Assembly (NCBI GenBank): GCA_946554445.1
Contig: CAMNSD010000006.1
Span: 1 to 64,000, forward strand
Direction of reading: 5' to 3'
Length of the DNA stretch: 64,000 bases
From: an uncultured Lachnospiraceae bacterium
GTDB lineage: Bacteria > Bacillota > Clostridia > Lachnospirales > Lachnospiraceae
Of this stretch, positions 27,301-35,932 are shown piece after piece. How positions within the stretch are numbered: the stretch's first letter is position 1; each line of letters opens with the position of its first letter. The position numbers were made by a program, and so were the translations under genes. The notes beneath the pieces were generated by a model. It searched no databases. It saw nothing but the letters and a program-made list of their open reading frames with translations, and was not told the DNA's origin.

Positions 27301-28030
27301 GGAGAATAACAGCACCACCAAAGAAATCTTCGCTTACTATAAGAAGATTCAGGAGAATCCATTGATCAGGGTGCTCAATTATAAGGGAGAGTTCAATTAT
27401 TCCAGGATCAACAATCTGGCGGTGTCCAAAGCGTCGGGAGAATATGTTCTGCTCTTGAATAACGATACCCAGGTTATTACCCTGGATTGGATAGAAGAAC
27501 TGTTAATGTACGCCCAAAGAAAAGATGTGGGCGCCGTGGGTGCGAAACTTTATTATGAGGACAGGACCATTCAGCATGCCGGCGTGGTATTGGGATTAGG
27601 CGCGCACAGAACGGCTGGACACAGCCACTATGGCATCAATCATCAGAACTTAGGTTACATGGGCAGGCTTTGCTATGCCCAGAATGTGATGGCCGTGACG
27701 GGCGCCTGCCTGATGATGCGCAAATCCTTGTTCTTAAAGCTGGGCGGGTTGGATGAAAATTTCGCAGTATCCTTAAACGATGTGGATTTGTGTGTTAGAG
27801 CCTGGAAGGCGGGATATGTGAATGTGTTTACGCCCTTTGCGGAATTATATCATTACGAGTCAGTTTCCAGAGGGCTGGATGACGCCGGGGAGAAGGCGGA
27901 GCGGTACAACCGGGAGTCGGAGGCTTTCCGGGAGAAATGGAAAGAGGTTCTCGCCCAGGGAGATCCTTACTATAATCCGAATTTCTCCCTTGACCGGAGC
28001 GATTTTGTGTTGCAATATAACGGGGATTGA
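24365..28030 (+). CDS. Giant glycosyltransferase with three GT2 domains
   Basis: The 1221-residue cytoplasmic protein contains a degenerate acceptor-side GT2 half (about residues 150-250) and three GT2 units: about 338-530 (metal motif LGDD), 671-920 (FDHDD) and 944-1190 (NNDT). Two linker copies with an SPFWKM/SIFWRM-P motif (about residues 54-65 and 598-610) precede units 1 and 2. Such proteins add several sugars in sequence and, in related loci, make rhamnan-type backbones or branches. It lies 69 nt after the ATPase gene, and its 3' end overlaps the methyltransferase-kinase gene by 4 nt. The sugars transferred cannot be told from sequence. Confidence 0.88.
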   Translation: MSGLKNGYDWAAYYAAAYEKERKHNTLLAGQVADLERKQEDYQDNLERIYASPFWKMVAPIHGLFYKDAAVIESVDSVADAPKEEQEIDNNECSENEKTNAQEFFVLDGWNEIEVPDSDVVLLTYGCGALEQGIFEKIKSYFNENKLCVAAYVDEDFYEEDPAHGESPWHKSDYAPDTLLSYNCWGHLAAVRRDLLSEIAYGGLAQCSDEEQLAAGFYDLCLRLEEAALRRNDMDYGKMREAVRRVDAVLYHRKVSAAWKKERNEEMSDSGYGQTFTGAGKAFVSVREDALRRRGIRADLQYGADPNLYHLVYDTSVSGRERCARAGSAGGAIAPHRVVSVVIITEGSPASLERCLRSFKSRTAYRYYEWIVVDAGSHDENRSRMEQLQKEYGFTWLDGTKTEDRHALYRLGVERAGGDLLLFLGDDMEIIEKSWLGHMAGQALQSHVGAVGADLWTADTEKNLRADVIHDVPVVPLACLMVSREKYEKAGGFDKDGTGGPDSSAFCRRLEEDGYYNVIRGDVALRRHASSESEAGLEAFYTGSLQREQDRMTQEEALRFYREAYGRERKKGQVLTGKLEEAEHSSGLLGIRLKQIKGSIFWRMSKPLRSLVHWLQRTKERIGYCGSVKGFLRKLNAKMIEKKARAQHGTASFPDAEEAARQRATRFDKAIKFSILMPLYNTPENYLRQAIESVTAQTYENWELCLADGSDEEHGNVEKICREYMELDKKYLRSSSSLYCRIVYRKLQKNEGISGNTNECLSLASGDYIALFDHDDVLHPSVLYEYMKAICDKGADYIYCDETTFKGNKTIDHMLTLHFKPDYAPDNLRANNYICHFSAFSRKLLDGTQLFRSEFDGSQDHDMILRLTSRAKCVVHVPKLLYYWRSHEGSVASDINAKSYAIEAAKGAVASHLKAQGFQNFEITSTKAFETIFRIKYEIQGNPKVSIIIPNKDHLEDLQRCISSILEKSTYDNYEILVVENNSTTKEIFAYYKKIQENPLIRVLNYKGEFNYSRINNLAVSKASGEYVLLLNNDTQVITLDWIEELLMYAQRKDVGAVGAKLYYEDRTIQHAGVVLGLGAHRTAGHSHYGINHQNLGYMGRLCYAQNVMAVTGACLMMRKSLFLKLGGLDENFAVSLNDVDLCVRAWKAGYVNVFTPFAELYHYESVSRGLDDAGEKAERYNRESEAFREKWKEVLAQGDPYYNPNFSLDRSDFVLQYNGD

Positions 28031-30138
28031 GTCTGGAAATAACAGATAAGAAGATGGCGGACATGACGATGAGTGAGAATGAGAAGATAATGGAAGTGGG
28101 AAAGATCAAACTGGATTTGACGTGTTATCCGGGTGAGGATTATTATTGCGACGGTGCGGTGGAGGATGAACTTCTGGACATCGTGAAGAATTATGCCGCA
28201 GTGGAATATCCGCGGATTATCGAGGAACGCAAAAGCTGGCCGGTGCTCTATCATCTTTCGCCCCTGCGGGAGAATATTGTGGAGTGGATTCCCATGGAAG
28301 GCGCTAAAGTATTGGAAGTGGGGAGCGGCTGCGGCGCCATCACGGGCGCGCTGGCCCGCAAGGCAAAGCAGGTGGCGGCTGTGGATTTGTCCAAAAAGAG
28401 AAGTCTCATCAACGCCTATCGTCACAGCGACTGCGATAATGTGACCATCCATGTGGGGAACTTTAAGGATGTAGAGCCGCAGCTGCCCGTGGATTTTGAC
28501 TTTATCCTATTGATCGGCGTGTTTGAGTATGGACAGAGCTATATGGATACAGACAGGCCGTTCGAGGAGTTTTTAAAGATTATCATGAAACATCTTGCGC
28601 CGAATGGGCGTGTGGTGATTGCCATTGAGAATAAATATGGACTGAAATATTTTGCGGGCTGTAAGGAGGATCATCTTGGCACCTGGTTTTCCGGTATTGA
28701 GAATTATGCGGACGGCGGCGGGGTGCGCACTTTTTCCAGGCAGGGGTTAGAAAAGATATTTGCGGCCTGCGGGATAGAGGATTACAGTTTCTATTATCCC
28801 TATCCGGATTATAAATTCATGACTACTCTGTATTCGGACAGACGCCTTCCGGGGAAAGGGGAACTTTCCAACAATTTTCGGAATTATGACAGAGAGCGGA
28901 TGGATTTGTTTAATGAGAAATATGCCTTTGACGGCATTGCGGAAGATAATCTTTTTCCGATATTCTCCAATTCTTATGAAGTCGTCATCGGCAGGGGATT
29001 TCCTATCCAATATACCAGGTATTCCAACGACCGTGCGCCGCAGTATCAGATCAAGACGGAAATAAGTGCGGGGGCGCAGGGAGAGACGATTGTTAAAAAA
29101 CTACCGTTATGTAATGAGGCGGTAGAACATATCAAGGGCATAGAGGCGGCCTATCGGAAGTTAGCCGAGCGTTACGAGGGCGGCAAGATACAGGTTAATA
29201 AATGCAGTCTGCATGAGGAAGAGGACCGTGTGTGGGATTCTTTTGAGTATGTGCAGGGGCGGCCGCTTACAGAATTGTTGGACGAGAGGCTGGAACGGGA
29301 TGATATTGAAGGGTTTCATGCGCTTTTTCGGGAATATGTGGAGCGGATTGGGTATCATGCGGAGTGCCCGGCGGCGGACTTTGATATGATTTTTTCGAAT
29401 ATTATGGTGCAGGACGATACCTGGACCGTCATTGATTATGAGTGGACCTATGATAAAGCCATAGATCCCAAAGAACTGGCTTTTCGCGCAATCTACTGTT
29501 ATTTATTGGAGGATGAAAAACGGAATAAATTAAATGTAGATTTAATATTGAACTCGTTGGGGATGAGTGAAGCGGATATGGATGACTGCAGAGTGCAGGA
29601 GAGAAAGTTCCAGAGGCAGGTGACGGGACGGAGCAAGTCCATGTCGGAGTTATATGCCTGGATGGGCGCGCCAACCATCAATCCCTGGGATTGTCTGGAA
29701 CGGGAGAAACAGAAACTGGTGCCCAGGAAGGTACAGATTTATGAGGATTGTGGCGGCGGATTTTCGGAAGAGAAGTCTTATTTCGTGCCGGAGGCTTACT
29801 TGAATGACGAAGATGTAGAATTGCAGCTTACGGTGGACGGCAATGTGCAGATGCTGCGGATCGATCCGGCCATGGAAGCCTGCATAGTCAGCATAGAGGA
29901 AATGACGTTTAACGGGAAAGATGTGCCGATTCAGTCAAAGGCGGTCTTTACCACCAATGGAAAACTACTGAAATCTTCGTCAGGTGTGATTTTTGCTACC
30001 TCGGATCCGAATCTGAGCGTCAATGTGGCGGGGCTTGAGCGAAAACCGCTGAACGTTCTTAGTGCGAGGATGAAAGTGGTGATATTGCCGCCGGCAGTGG
30101 CGGAAGATGTGACGGCATCCATGAAGAGATGGATGTAA
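28027..30138 (+). CDS. Methyltransferase-kinase fusion (WbdD-like glycan chain terminator candidate)
   Basis: The protein of up to 703 residues starts with a class I SAM methyltransferase domain (about residues 85-260; VLEVGSGCGAITG is the SAM-binding motif). Then comes a kinase-like domain (about 340-500) with FSNIMVQDDTWTVIDYEW, which fits an aminoglycoside-phosphotransferase/protein-kinase catalytic and metal-binding region. A beta-rich C-terminal part (about 590-700) is of unknown type. The order methyltransferase then kinase is that of WbdD, which caps O-antigen with methyl phosphate and sets chain length. The neighbouring Wzt has a C-terminal glycan-binding domain, as a capping system requires. 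The first codon is uncertain (TTG 28027, or ATG 28054-28090). The function is inferred. Confidence 0.7.
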   Translation: MSLEITDKKMADMTMSENEKIMEVGKIKLDLTCYPGEDYYCDGAVEDELLDIVKNYAAVEYPRIIEERKSWPVLYHLSPLRENIVEWIPMEGAKVLEVGSGCGAITGALARKAKQVAAVDLSKKRSLINAYRHSDCDNVTIHVGNFKDVEPQLPVDFDFILLIGVFEYGQSYMDTDRPFEEFLKIIMKHLAPNGRVVIAIENKYGLKYFAGCKEDHLGTWFSGIENYADGGGVRTFSRQGLEKIFAACGIEDYSFYYPYPDYKFMTTLYSDRRLPGKGELSNNFRNYDRERMDLFNEKYAFDGIAEDNLFPIFSNSYEVVIGRGFPIQYTRYSNDRAPQYQIKTEISAGAQGETIVKKLPLCNEAVEHIKGIEAAYRKLAERYEGGKIQVNKCSLHEEEDRVWDSFEYVQGRPLTELLDERLERDDIEGFHALFREYVERIGYHAECPAADFDMIFSNIMVQDDTWTVIDYEWTYDKAIDPKELAFRAIYCYLLEDEKRNKLNVDLILNSLGMSEADMDDCRVQERKFQRQVTGRSKSMSELYAWMGAPTINPWDCLEREKQKLVPRKVQIYEDCGGGFSEEKSYFVPEAYLNDEDVELQLTVDGNVQMLRIDPAMEACIVSIEEMTFNGKDVPIQSKAVFTTNGKLLKSSSGVIFATSDPNLSVNVAGLERKPLNVLSARMKVVILPPAVAEDVTASMKRWM

Positions 30139-30151
30139 AGGAGGCTGGGAT

Positions 30152-32062
30152 TTGCGCTTAAAAAAAATGCTCCGGCGGCTGTTGGAGAGGCGGCTGGACA
30201 AACGTTATGAAAAGAGTTTGAAGCTATATGAGATGAATTATGATACCAGATTGGAGGATGAGGAGGAGAACGCTGATTTGGAGACAGAAGGCGTTCCTGC
30301 CGATTTTGAGGTTCTGGTGTTTGGAGAAGGGGAGGAGGCGTCCGACGCCAGGGAACGGATCGCCGCCTTTTTTGCCAAGTATCCGCAGGTGCAGTTTCTC
30401 TATGGAGACGAAGATATCCTGGATGGGAAAGGCGGGTATCATTCGCCCTGGCTGAAACAGGACTGGTCTCCGGACAGCTATCTTTGCAGGGATTATCTGG
30501 GGAGTCTGCTGGCGGTGAGAAGAGAACTTTACGGACGGCTTACCGAGGCACAGAAGCAGGAGGAAGGCGGCTGCCATGATGCGCTGGTGGAATTAGCGGG
30601 TGGTTACGAGAGGGGCTGTCAGCAGATCGGACATCTGCGGGAAATCCTTTTTCATAGAAAAGAGGCTTGGATGCCGGCAGGAGAGGGTAGACCAGGAAGA
30701 CGGCTTGCAGACGCGTCACAAGAGAGTGCGCCGCAAAAAGAGGAATTGGTTTCTATTATCATTCCCTCCAAAGACAACCCGGAGATTCTGGGCAGATGTC
30801 TGGAAACGGTTACGCAGACAGTGCGGCAGCAGCCCTATGAGATTGTGATCGTGGATAATGGCAGCAATGAGGGGAACCGTGAGAAGATCACGCAGAAGAT
30901 AGAAGGCATCATGCAGACATATGCCAATATCGCGCAGAAATCAGGAGAAGTGCCGCAGGAAGCAGACGGACCACAGAAGGCATCGGAGATGAAAAACAGC
31001 CTGCGGGAAATCCGCTATCTCTATCGGCCCATGCCCTTTAATTTTTCCCATATGTGCAATCTTGGCGCGCAGGAGGCGAAGGGAAATCTGCTCTTATTTT
31101 TGAATGATGATATTGAAGCCGTATCCACCGGCTGGCTGGAGGAACTGGCGGATAAGGCCCGCAGGGAGTGGGTTGGCGCTGTGGGCATCAAACTGCTCTA
31201 TCCGGACTCCGACAGGATACAACATACGGGCGTAGTCAATATTGTTCTGGGACCTGTGCATAAACTGCAGTTTCAAGAAGATAACAAGTGTTATTATGAT
31301 GGCAGGAACCAGGGGGTATGGGATTACCTGGCCGTGACGGGCGCCTGCCTGATGATTCGTCGGGAAGTGTTTGAAGAGGCGGGCGGCTTTGATGAACAGC
31401 TGCAGGTGGCTTTCAATGACGTGGATTTGTGCTTTACGCTGTATGAACTGGGCTATCATAATGTGGTGGTAAATACCTTCCATCTGGTGCATCATGAGTC
31501 TTTGAGCCGCGGTCATGATGAGAGCGAGGAAGATCAGAAGAGATTGATGCAGGAACGGGATATTCTTTACGGCAGGCATTCAAAGTTAGAGAGAAAGGAT
31601 CCCTATTATCATCCGAGACTTAACAGAAAGCGTTTGGACACTACCATACGGCCTGCATTTGAGGAGGGCCGCACGATACCGGACAGGCGGGTGTGCGAAC
31701 TGGCGGAGGATATTGAAGGCGTCAGGGAGGACGAGTGCCTGCGCTTGATCGTGGAACTGGCTACGGCCCGCAGGGTACAGGGATATGCAGTAGTTTTGGG
31801 GAGCGATAATGCCTGCTTTGAGACGAAGCTGCTGTTTCAGGATAAAGAAAAGGGAGACTTGTATCAACTGGAATATACGCCGCAGTGTCGTAATGATATT
31901 GCCCAGAATATGCCGGATCAGAAGAATATTGCGCTGTGCGGTTTTGAGGTGGATATCATAGCGCCCCTGCCGCCCGGAGAATATCGGATTGGGGCAGTGT
32001 CTAGGGATGTGATTTCGGGGCTCAGGATTGTACGGTGGATTAATGTGGCGATGATGGTGTAG
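30152..32062 (+). CDS. GT2 family glycosyltransferase with flanking accessory domains
   Basis: The protein has 636 residues. It begins at TTG 30152 behind a strong AAGGAGG (30137-30143). Residues 50-175 look like an acceptor-side GT2 half without the donor site (YGDEDILDGK). Residues about 198-470 form a full GT2 domain with SIIIPSKDNPEILGRC, the metal motif FLNDDIEA and the acceptor motif AFNDVDLCFTL. The last 130 residues are beta-rich. The start codon overlaps nothing but is only 13 nt from the preceding stop, so it is the last gene of the rfb-wzm-wzt operon. Two structured repeat elements follow. Confidence 0.88.
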   Translation: MRLKKMLRRLLERRLDKRYEKSLKLYEMNYDTRLEDEEENADLETEGVPADFEVLVFGEGEEASDARERIAAFFAKYPQVQFLYGDEDILDGKGGYHSPWLKQDWSPDSYLCRDYLGSLLAVRRELYGRLTEAQKQEEGGCHDALVELAGGYERGCQQIGHLREILFHRKEAWMPAGEGRPGRRLADASQESAPQKEELVSIIIPSKDNPEILGRCLETVTQTVRQQPYEIVIVDNGSNEGNREKITQKIEGIMQTYANIAQKSGEVPQEADGPQKASEMKNSLREIRYLYRPMPFNFSHMCNLGAQEAKGNLLLFLNDDIEAVSTGWLEELADKARREWVGAVGIKLLYPDSDRIQHTGVVNIVLGPVHKLQFQEDNKCYYDGRNQGVWDYLAVTGACLMIRREVFEEAGGFDEQLQVAFNDVDLCFTLYELGYHNVVVNTFHLVHHESLSRGHDESEEDQKRLMQERDILYGRHSKLERKDPYYHPRLNRKRLDTTIRPAFEEGRTIPDRRVCELAEDIEGVREDECLRLIVELATARRVQGYAVVLGSDNACFETKLLFQDKEKGDLYQLEYTPQCRNDIAQNMPDQKNIALCGFEVDIIAPLPPGEYRIGAVSRDVISGLRIVRWINVAMMV

Positions 32063-32120
32063 GAAAGAGCATTGTATGGATGCAGAAAAGTATGAATAAT
32101 AGATATATAGACAGGCGGAC

Positions 32121-32257
32121 GCGCAGAAGGGCGTAAATATCTTCGTCACCGCGCTTTCGCTCCTTTCACAACGCAGCAGACGCTAAACTCGTGAAAAACC
32201 TCGTTAAGCGCTGGCGTTGTTCTAGGGGTTCCTTAAGATATTTACGCCCCTCTGCGC
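32121..32257 (+). ncRNA. Covarying structured intergenic element, copy A
   Basis: The outer stem is 32121-32143 with 32235-32257 (23 bp, one mismatch). The inner stem is ACAACGC (32168-32174) with GCGTTGT (32214-32220). An upper stem CAG-A-CGCT (32177-32184) pairs with AGCG-CTG (32207-32213), leaving a bulged A. The loop CTCGTGAAAAACCTCG (32188-32203) is identical in all three copies. Compared with copies B and C the inner stems differ by paired changes, strong evidence for selection on a folded form. It lies between the GT operon and pgm. No protein frame or terminator T-tract fits. Whether it is transcribed is unknown. Confidence 0.75.
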
Positions 32258-32360
32258 TGGTTATGTTACATTTTAAATAACATAGATATCAGTATTTACT
32301 TATCGCTACTTAAAATATACTGCTCTATAATATCACATTTCACACCTATGCAAATAAACA

Positions 32361-32497
32361 GCCTGAATGGATGAATAATTTTCAAGGAAGCCCTAGAATA
32401 GCATCAGCACTTAGCGAGGTTTTTCACGAGCTTAGTGTCTGTTATGCTATGAAAGGAGCGAGAGCGGGCTGACGGGAAATTATTCATCCATTCAGGC
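32361..32497 (-). ncRNA. Covarying structured intergenic element, copy B (reverse orientation)
   Basis: Read on the minus strand this has the same order of parts as copy A. The outer stem 32361-32381 with 32477-32497 is 21 bp and perfect, but its sequence is unrelated to that of copy A. The inner stem is ATAGCAT with ATGCTAT and the upper stem CAG-A-CACT with AGTG-CTG. The 16-nt loop is unchanged. It is 103 nt from copy A and faces it, with both copies 137 nt long. Confidence 0.75.
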
Positions 32498-32575
32498 GTC
32501 ACTTATGCATATATGTGAATAGTTATATATGAATATATGGTTCATGCAAATCCATAGGAATCGTCACAAATATAT

Positions 32576-32604
32576 TTGCTAGCAGTTCCAGGTTGTGGTA
32601 AAAT
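32576..32604 (+). promoter_or_regulatory. Candidate promoter of the phosphoglucomutase gene
   Basis: TTGCTA (32576-32581), a 17-nt spacer and TAAAAT (32599-32604) precede the gene by about 80 nt. This gives the gene its own transcription start after the two structured elements. Confidence 0.6.
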
Positions 32605-32682
32605 ATAAAAGATTAATGAATTGGGTTTTGGTTCTTACGGAATCGGTGGGAAACAATATCATTTAAACAAGGAGGTTACGCA

Positions 32683-34404
32683 ATGGGATATCAGGAGCAA
32701 TTTGAATTTTGGCTGGAGGATTCCTACTTTGACGATGCGACCAAGCAGGAACTTCTGGCGATCAGGAACGACGAGAAGGAGATCGAGGACAGATTTTATA
32801 AGGATCTGGCGTTTGGTACAGGCGGTCTGCGCGGCGTGATCGGCGCCGGCACGAATCGTATGAACATCTATACGGTGCGCAAGGCCACCCAGGGACTGGC
32901 TAATTACATAAAGAAACAGGGCGGCGAGGAGAAAGGCGTGGCGATTGCCTATGATTCCAGGAGAATGTCCCCGGAGTTTGCGGATGAGGCGGCGCTGTGT
33001 CTGGCAGCAAATGGGATTAAGGCATATGTGTTTGATGCCCTTCGCCCTACCCCGGAATTGTCTTTTGCCCTCAGGGAACTGGGCTGCATTTCCGGTATTG
33101 TGATCACTGCAAGCCACAACCCGCCGGAGTATAACGGCTACAAATGTTACTGGGAAGATGGCGCACAGGTGGCGGCTCCCAGGGATAAGGAGATTATTAC
33201 AGAGGTCAACAATGTGACCGATTATCATACGGTAAAGACCATGGACAAAGAGGAGGCTAAGAAAGCCGGCCTCTATGAAGTCATCGGCAAAGAGATTGAC
33301 GACAAGTACATGGTGGAACTGAAGAAGCAGATCATTCATCCGGAAGTGATCCAGGAGATGGCGGAGGATATGAAGATTGTCTATTCGCCTTTCAATGGGA
33401 CGGGCAATGTGCCGGTGAGAAGGATTCTTGCGGAACTGGGCTTTAAGAATGTGTATGTGGTGCCAGAGCAGGAGATGCCGGATCCCAATTTTACCACCTT
33501 GGATTATCCGAATCCGGAAGATCCCAAGGCCTTTACGCTGGCGCTTAAACTGGCGAAGGAAAAGAACGCGGATATCGTGCTTGCCACAGATCCTGATGCG
33601 GACAGACTGGGTATCTATGCGCTGGATACCAAGAGCGGCGAGTATGTACCTTTCACGGGCAATATGTCCGGTATGCTAATCGCAGAGTATATCTTAAGAG
33701 AGCGGACGGCGACAGGCAGGATGCCTGAGAATCCCGCCTTGGTAACTACCATCGTTACCACCAACATGGCTCGGGCAATCTCTGAGGATTATAAGGTAAA
33801 ATTCATTGAAGTCCTGACAGGCTTTAAGTATATTGGTGAACAGATTAAATTGTTTGAGCAGAGCGGCTCCAATAATTATGTGTTCGGTTTAGAGGAGAGT
33901 TACGGCTGTCTGGCGGGCACCCATGCGAGGGATAAGGACGCCATCGTGGCAGTCATGTGCCTGTGCGAGATGGCGGCTTGGTGCAAGAAGCAGGGCAAGA
34001 CTGTGTGGGATCAGATGATCACACTCTATGAGAAATACGGTTACTTCAAAGAGAGCCAGTATTCCATCACCATGAAGGGTATCGATGGGGCGAAAGAGAT
34101 TGAGGAACTGATGAACAAGCTGCGCAAGGATCCGCCGAAGAACTTTGGCGAGTTGAAGGTCAAGGAGTTCCGGGATTACGATACCGGAAAGACACTGAAC
34201 TTAGAGACTGGAGCGGAGGGTGAGACAGGACTGCCGCAGTCCAACGTGCTGTATTTTGACCTGACCAATGATTCCTGGTGTTGTGCAAGACCTTCCGGCA
34301 CGGAGCCGAAGATCAAATTCTATATGGGCGTGAAGGGAACGAGCCTTGATGACGCGCAGGCAAAACTGGATCAGCTGACGGAAGATCTTAAGAAAAATTT
34401 GTAA
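32683..34404 (+). CDS. pgcA: Phosphoglucomutase / phosphomannomutase
   Basis: The enzyme interconverts glucose-6-phosphate and glucose-1-phosphate (and perhaps mannose phosphates), supplying RfbA and other nucleotide-sugar enzymes. The 573-residue protein matches the Bacillus PgcA type. It shows the active-site motif TASHNPPEYNGYK with phosphoserine Ser144, the metal-binding DPDADRLG loop and the C-terminal phosphate-binding RPSGTEPKIKFY. AAGGAGG is well spaced before the ATG. It has its own promoter and a terminator at 34418. Gene symbol is by analogy. Confidence 0.93.
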   Translation: MGYQEQFEFWLEDSYFDDATKQELLAIRNDEKEIEDRFYKDLAFGTGGLRGVIGAGTNRMNIYTVRKATQGLANYIKKQGGEEKGVAIAYDSRRMSPEFADEAALCLAANGIKAYVFDALRPTPELSFALRELGCISGIVITASHNPPEYNGYKCYWEDGAQVAAPRDKEIITEVNNVTDYHTVKTMDKEEAKKAGLYEVIGKEIDDKYMVELKKQIIHPEVIQEMAEDMKIVYSPFNGTGNVPVRRILAELGFKNVYVVPEQEMPDPNFTTLDYPNPEDPKAFTLALKLAKEKNADIVLATDPDADRLGIYALDTKSGEYVPFTGNMSGMLIAEYILRERTATGRMPENPALVTTIVTTNMARAISEDYKVKFIEVLTGFKYIGEQIKLFEQSGSNNYVFGLEESYGCLAGTHARDKDAIVAVMCLCEMAAWCKKQGKTVWDQMITLYEKYGYFKESQYSITMKGIDGAKEIEELMNKLRKDPPKNFGELKVKEFRDYDTGKTLNLETGAEGETGLPQSNVLYFDLTNDSWCCARPSGTEPKIKFYMGVKGTSLDDAQAKLDQLTEDLKKNL

Positions 34405-34417
34405 GAAAAGCGTGACA

Positions 34418-34446
34418 ATCGCCCTGCGGTGAGCAGGGCGATTTCA
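34418..34446 (+). terminator. Terminator after phosphoglucomutase
   Basis: ATCGCCCTGC and GCAGGGCGAT form a 10-bp stem with a GGTGA loop followed by TTCATT. The T-tract is short, so some read-through into the next glycosyltransferase is possible. Confidence 0.75.
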
Positions 34447-34474
34447 TTACATCTTGTAGACAGGAGGCATGGCA

Positions 34475-35896
34475 GTGGGCAATCGGATCTTTAAGATGGA
34501 TAACGTGAGAAAGACCATAAATTACCTTAAGAAGAATGGCGTCAGTCATGCATATTATGCCGCGAAGGAACGGGTGGAGGAGGAGAGGACGACAGATTAC
34601 TGCTACCTTCCCCCCACGGAAGAAAAACTGATGAGACAGCGCCGGGAGACGGAGAATAATCCCTGTCTGTTCAGCATTGTAACGCCGGCTTATGAGACGG
34701 AAGAGACGCATTTGCGGGAGATGATTGCGTCTGTGCGAGCCCAGAGTTATCGCAAGTGGGAACTGATCATTGTGGATGCATCGGAGAGCGACCGGGTGGA
34801 GCGGACCGTGCGGCAGGTGATGGAAGAGACGAGGGATATACGCATTAAATACCGACGTCTTGCTCAGAATCTGGGGATTTCCGGTAACACTAATGCGGGC
34901 ATTGCCTTGGCGGCGGGTGAATATATTGCGTTTCTGGATCATGATGATTTCATAACGCCTGATGCTTTATATTGCATGGCTGTTGCCGTACAGGAAAGCA
35001 GAGTGCAGAATTGTACCCCCATCCTGCTTTATTCGGATGAGGATAAATACGATGAAACGTCTAAAATATGTATCTCCCCACATATAAAGAAAAAATTTAA
35101 TCTAGATTTAGTACTATCCAATAATTACGTGTGTCATTTTATGGCTGTGGAAGCAAAAACCCTGAAAATGTTGAATTTGCGCGGAGAATATGATGGTGCA
35201 CAGGATTACGACCTGGTGTTACGTATTGTGGATAACTTATTAAAAAGAGGGTTTTCAAGCAGAATGGACAGTGTGATTGTTCATATTCCAAGAGTGCTTT
35301 ATCACTGGCGTTCCCATGCGCAGTCTACGGCTTTGAATACCCAGAGTAAGACTTATGCTTATGAGGCCGGCAGGCTGGCGCTGGCGGATTTTTGCCGGGC
35401 GCAGGGATTTGCGGCACAGGTGGAGCATAGTCTGCACCTGGGATTCTATGACATCTGTTATGTGCCGGATATCCTGACTGTGAGGAAGGATGTAGGCGTT
35501 GTCGGCGGCAGGATCTTGGATGCCCGCGGTCGTATCTATGCCGGCGGTTATGATGAAGAAGGCAGATGTCTGTTCAAGGGATTAAACTGTCATTACAGCG
35601 GCGGCAGTACACACCGGGCGGTTTTAAAACAGGATTGCGAGGCGGTGGATGTCCGCTGTATGCGGGTGCGGGAGGAATTGCAGCCGGTCTTTACACAGAT
35701 CCTGGGGATTCCTTACAGGGAGAGAGTGGTGCGTGTTAAGACGAGACGTGGGAAAAAAGATATGATCATTGCCAATGTGGCAGGGCTTAACTGTGACGAA
35801 GCCGGTTATCAGAAGTTGAGTCTGGCCTTTGGACAGGCTGTGCGAAATGAGGGGTATCTGGCTGTGTGGGATCCTGAGATTACGGTCAGCTTATAA
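34475..35896 (+). CDS. GT2 family glycosyltransferase
   Basis: The cytoplasmic enzyme has about 473 residues. A short N-terminal helix (RKTINYLKKNGVSHAYYA) leads to a GT2 domain from about residue 65 (FSIVTPAYETEE) with the metal motif LDHDDFITP and the acceptor motif AQDYDLVLRI near residue 245. The C-terminal 100 residues are of unclear fold. AGGAGG at 34462-34467 is too close to ATG 34469 but is correctly spaced for GTG 34475; ATG 34496 is a further option. The domain is closely similar in layout to unit 2 of the 24365 protein. Donor and acceptor are unknown. Confidence 0.87.
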   Translation: MGNRIFKMDNVRKTINYLKKNGVSHAYYAAKERVEEERTTDYCYLPPTEEKLMRQRRETENNPCLFSIVTPAYETEETHLREMIASVRAQSYRKWELIIVDASESDRVERTVRQVMEETRDIRIKYRRLAQNLGISGNTNAGIALAAGEYIAFLDHDDFITPDALYCMAVAVQESRVQNCTPILLYSDEDKYDETSKICISPHIKKKFNLDLVLSNNYVCHFMAVEAKTLKMLNLRGEYDGAQDYDLVLRIVDNLLKRGFSSRMDSVIVHIPRVLYHWRSHAQSTALNTQSKTYAYEAGRLALADFCRAQGFAAQVEHSLHLGFYDICYVPDILTVRKDVGVVGGRILDARGRIYAGGYDEEGRCLFKGLNCHYSGGSTHRAVLKQDCEAVDVRCMRVREELQPVFTQILGIPYRERVVRVKTRRGKKDMIIANVAGLNCDEAGYQKLSLAFGQAVRNEGYLAVWDPEITVSL

Positions 35897-35932
35897 GAGA
35901 TGAAGATGAGATATTCAAAACGGGGAGCGCAT

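Noticed and set aside
32121..32257. Structured element as a retron RNA, integron attC site or ordinary terminator
   Set aside because: No reverse transcriptase or integrase gene is near, the attC core motifs are absent, and there is no T-tract after the stem.
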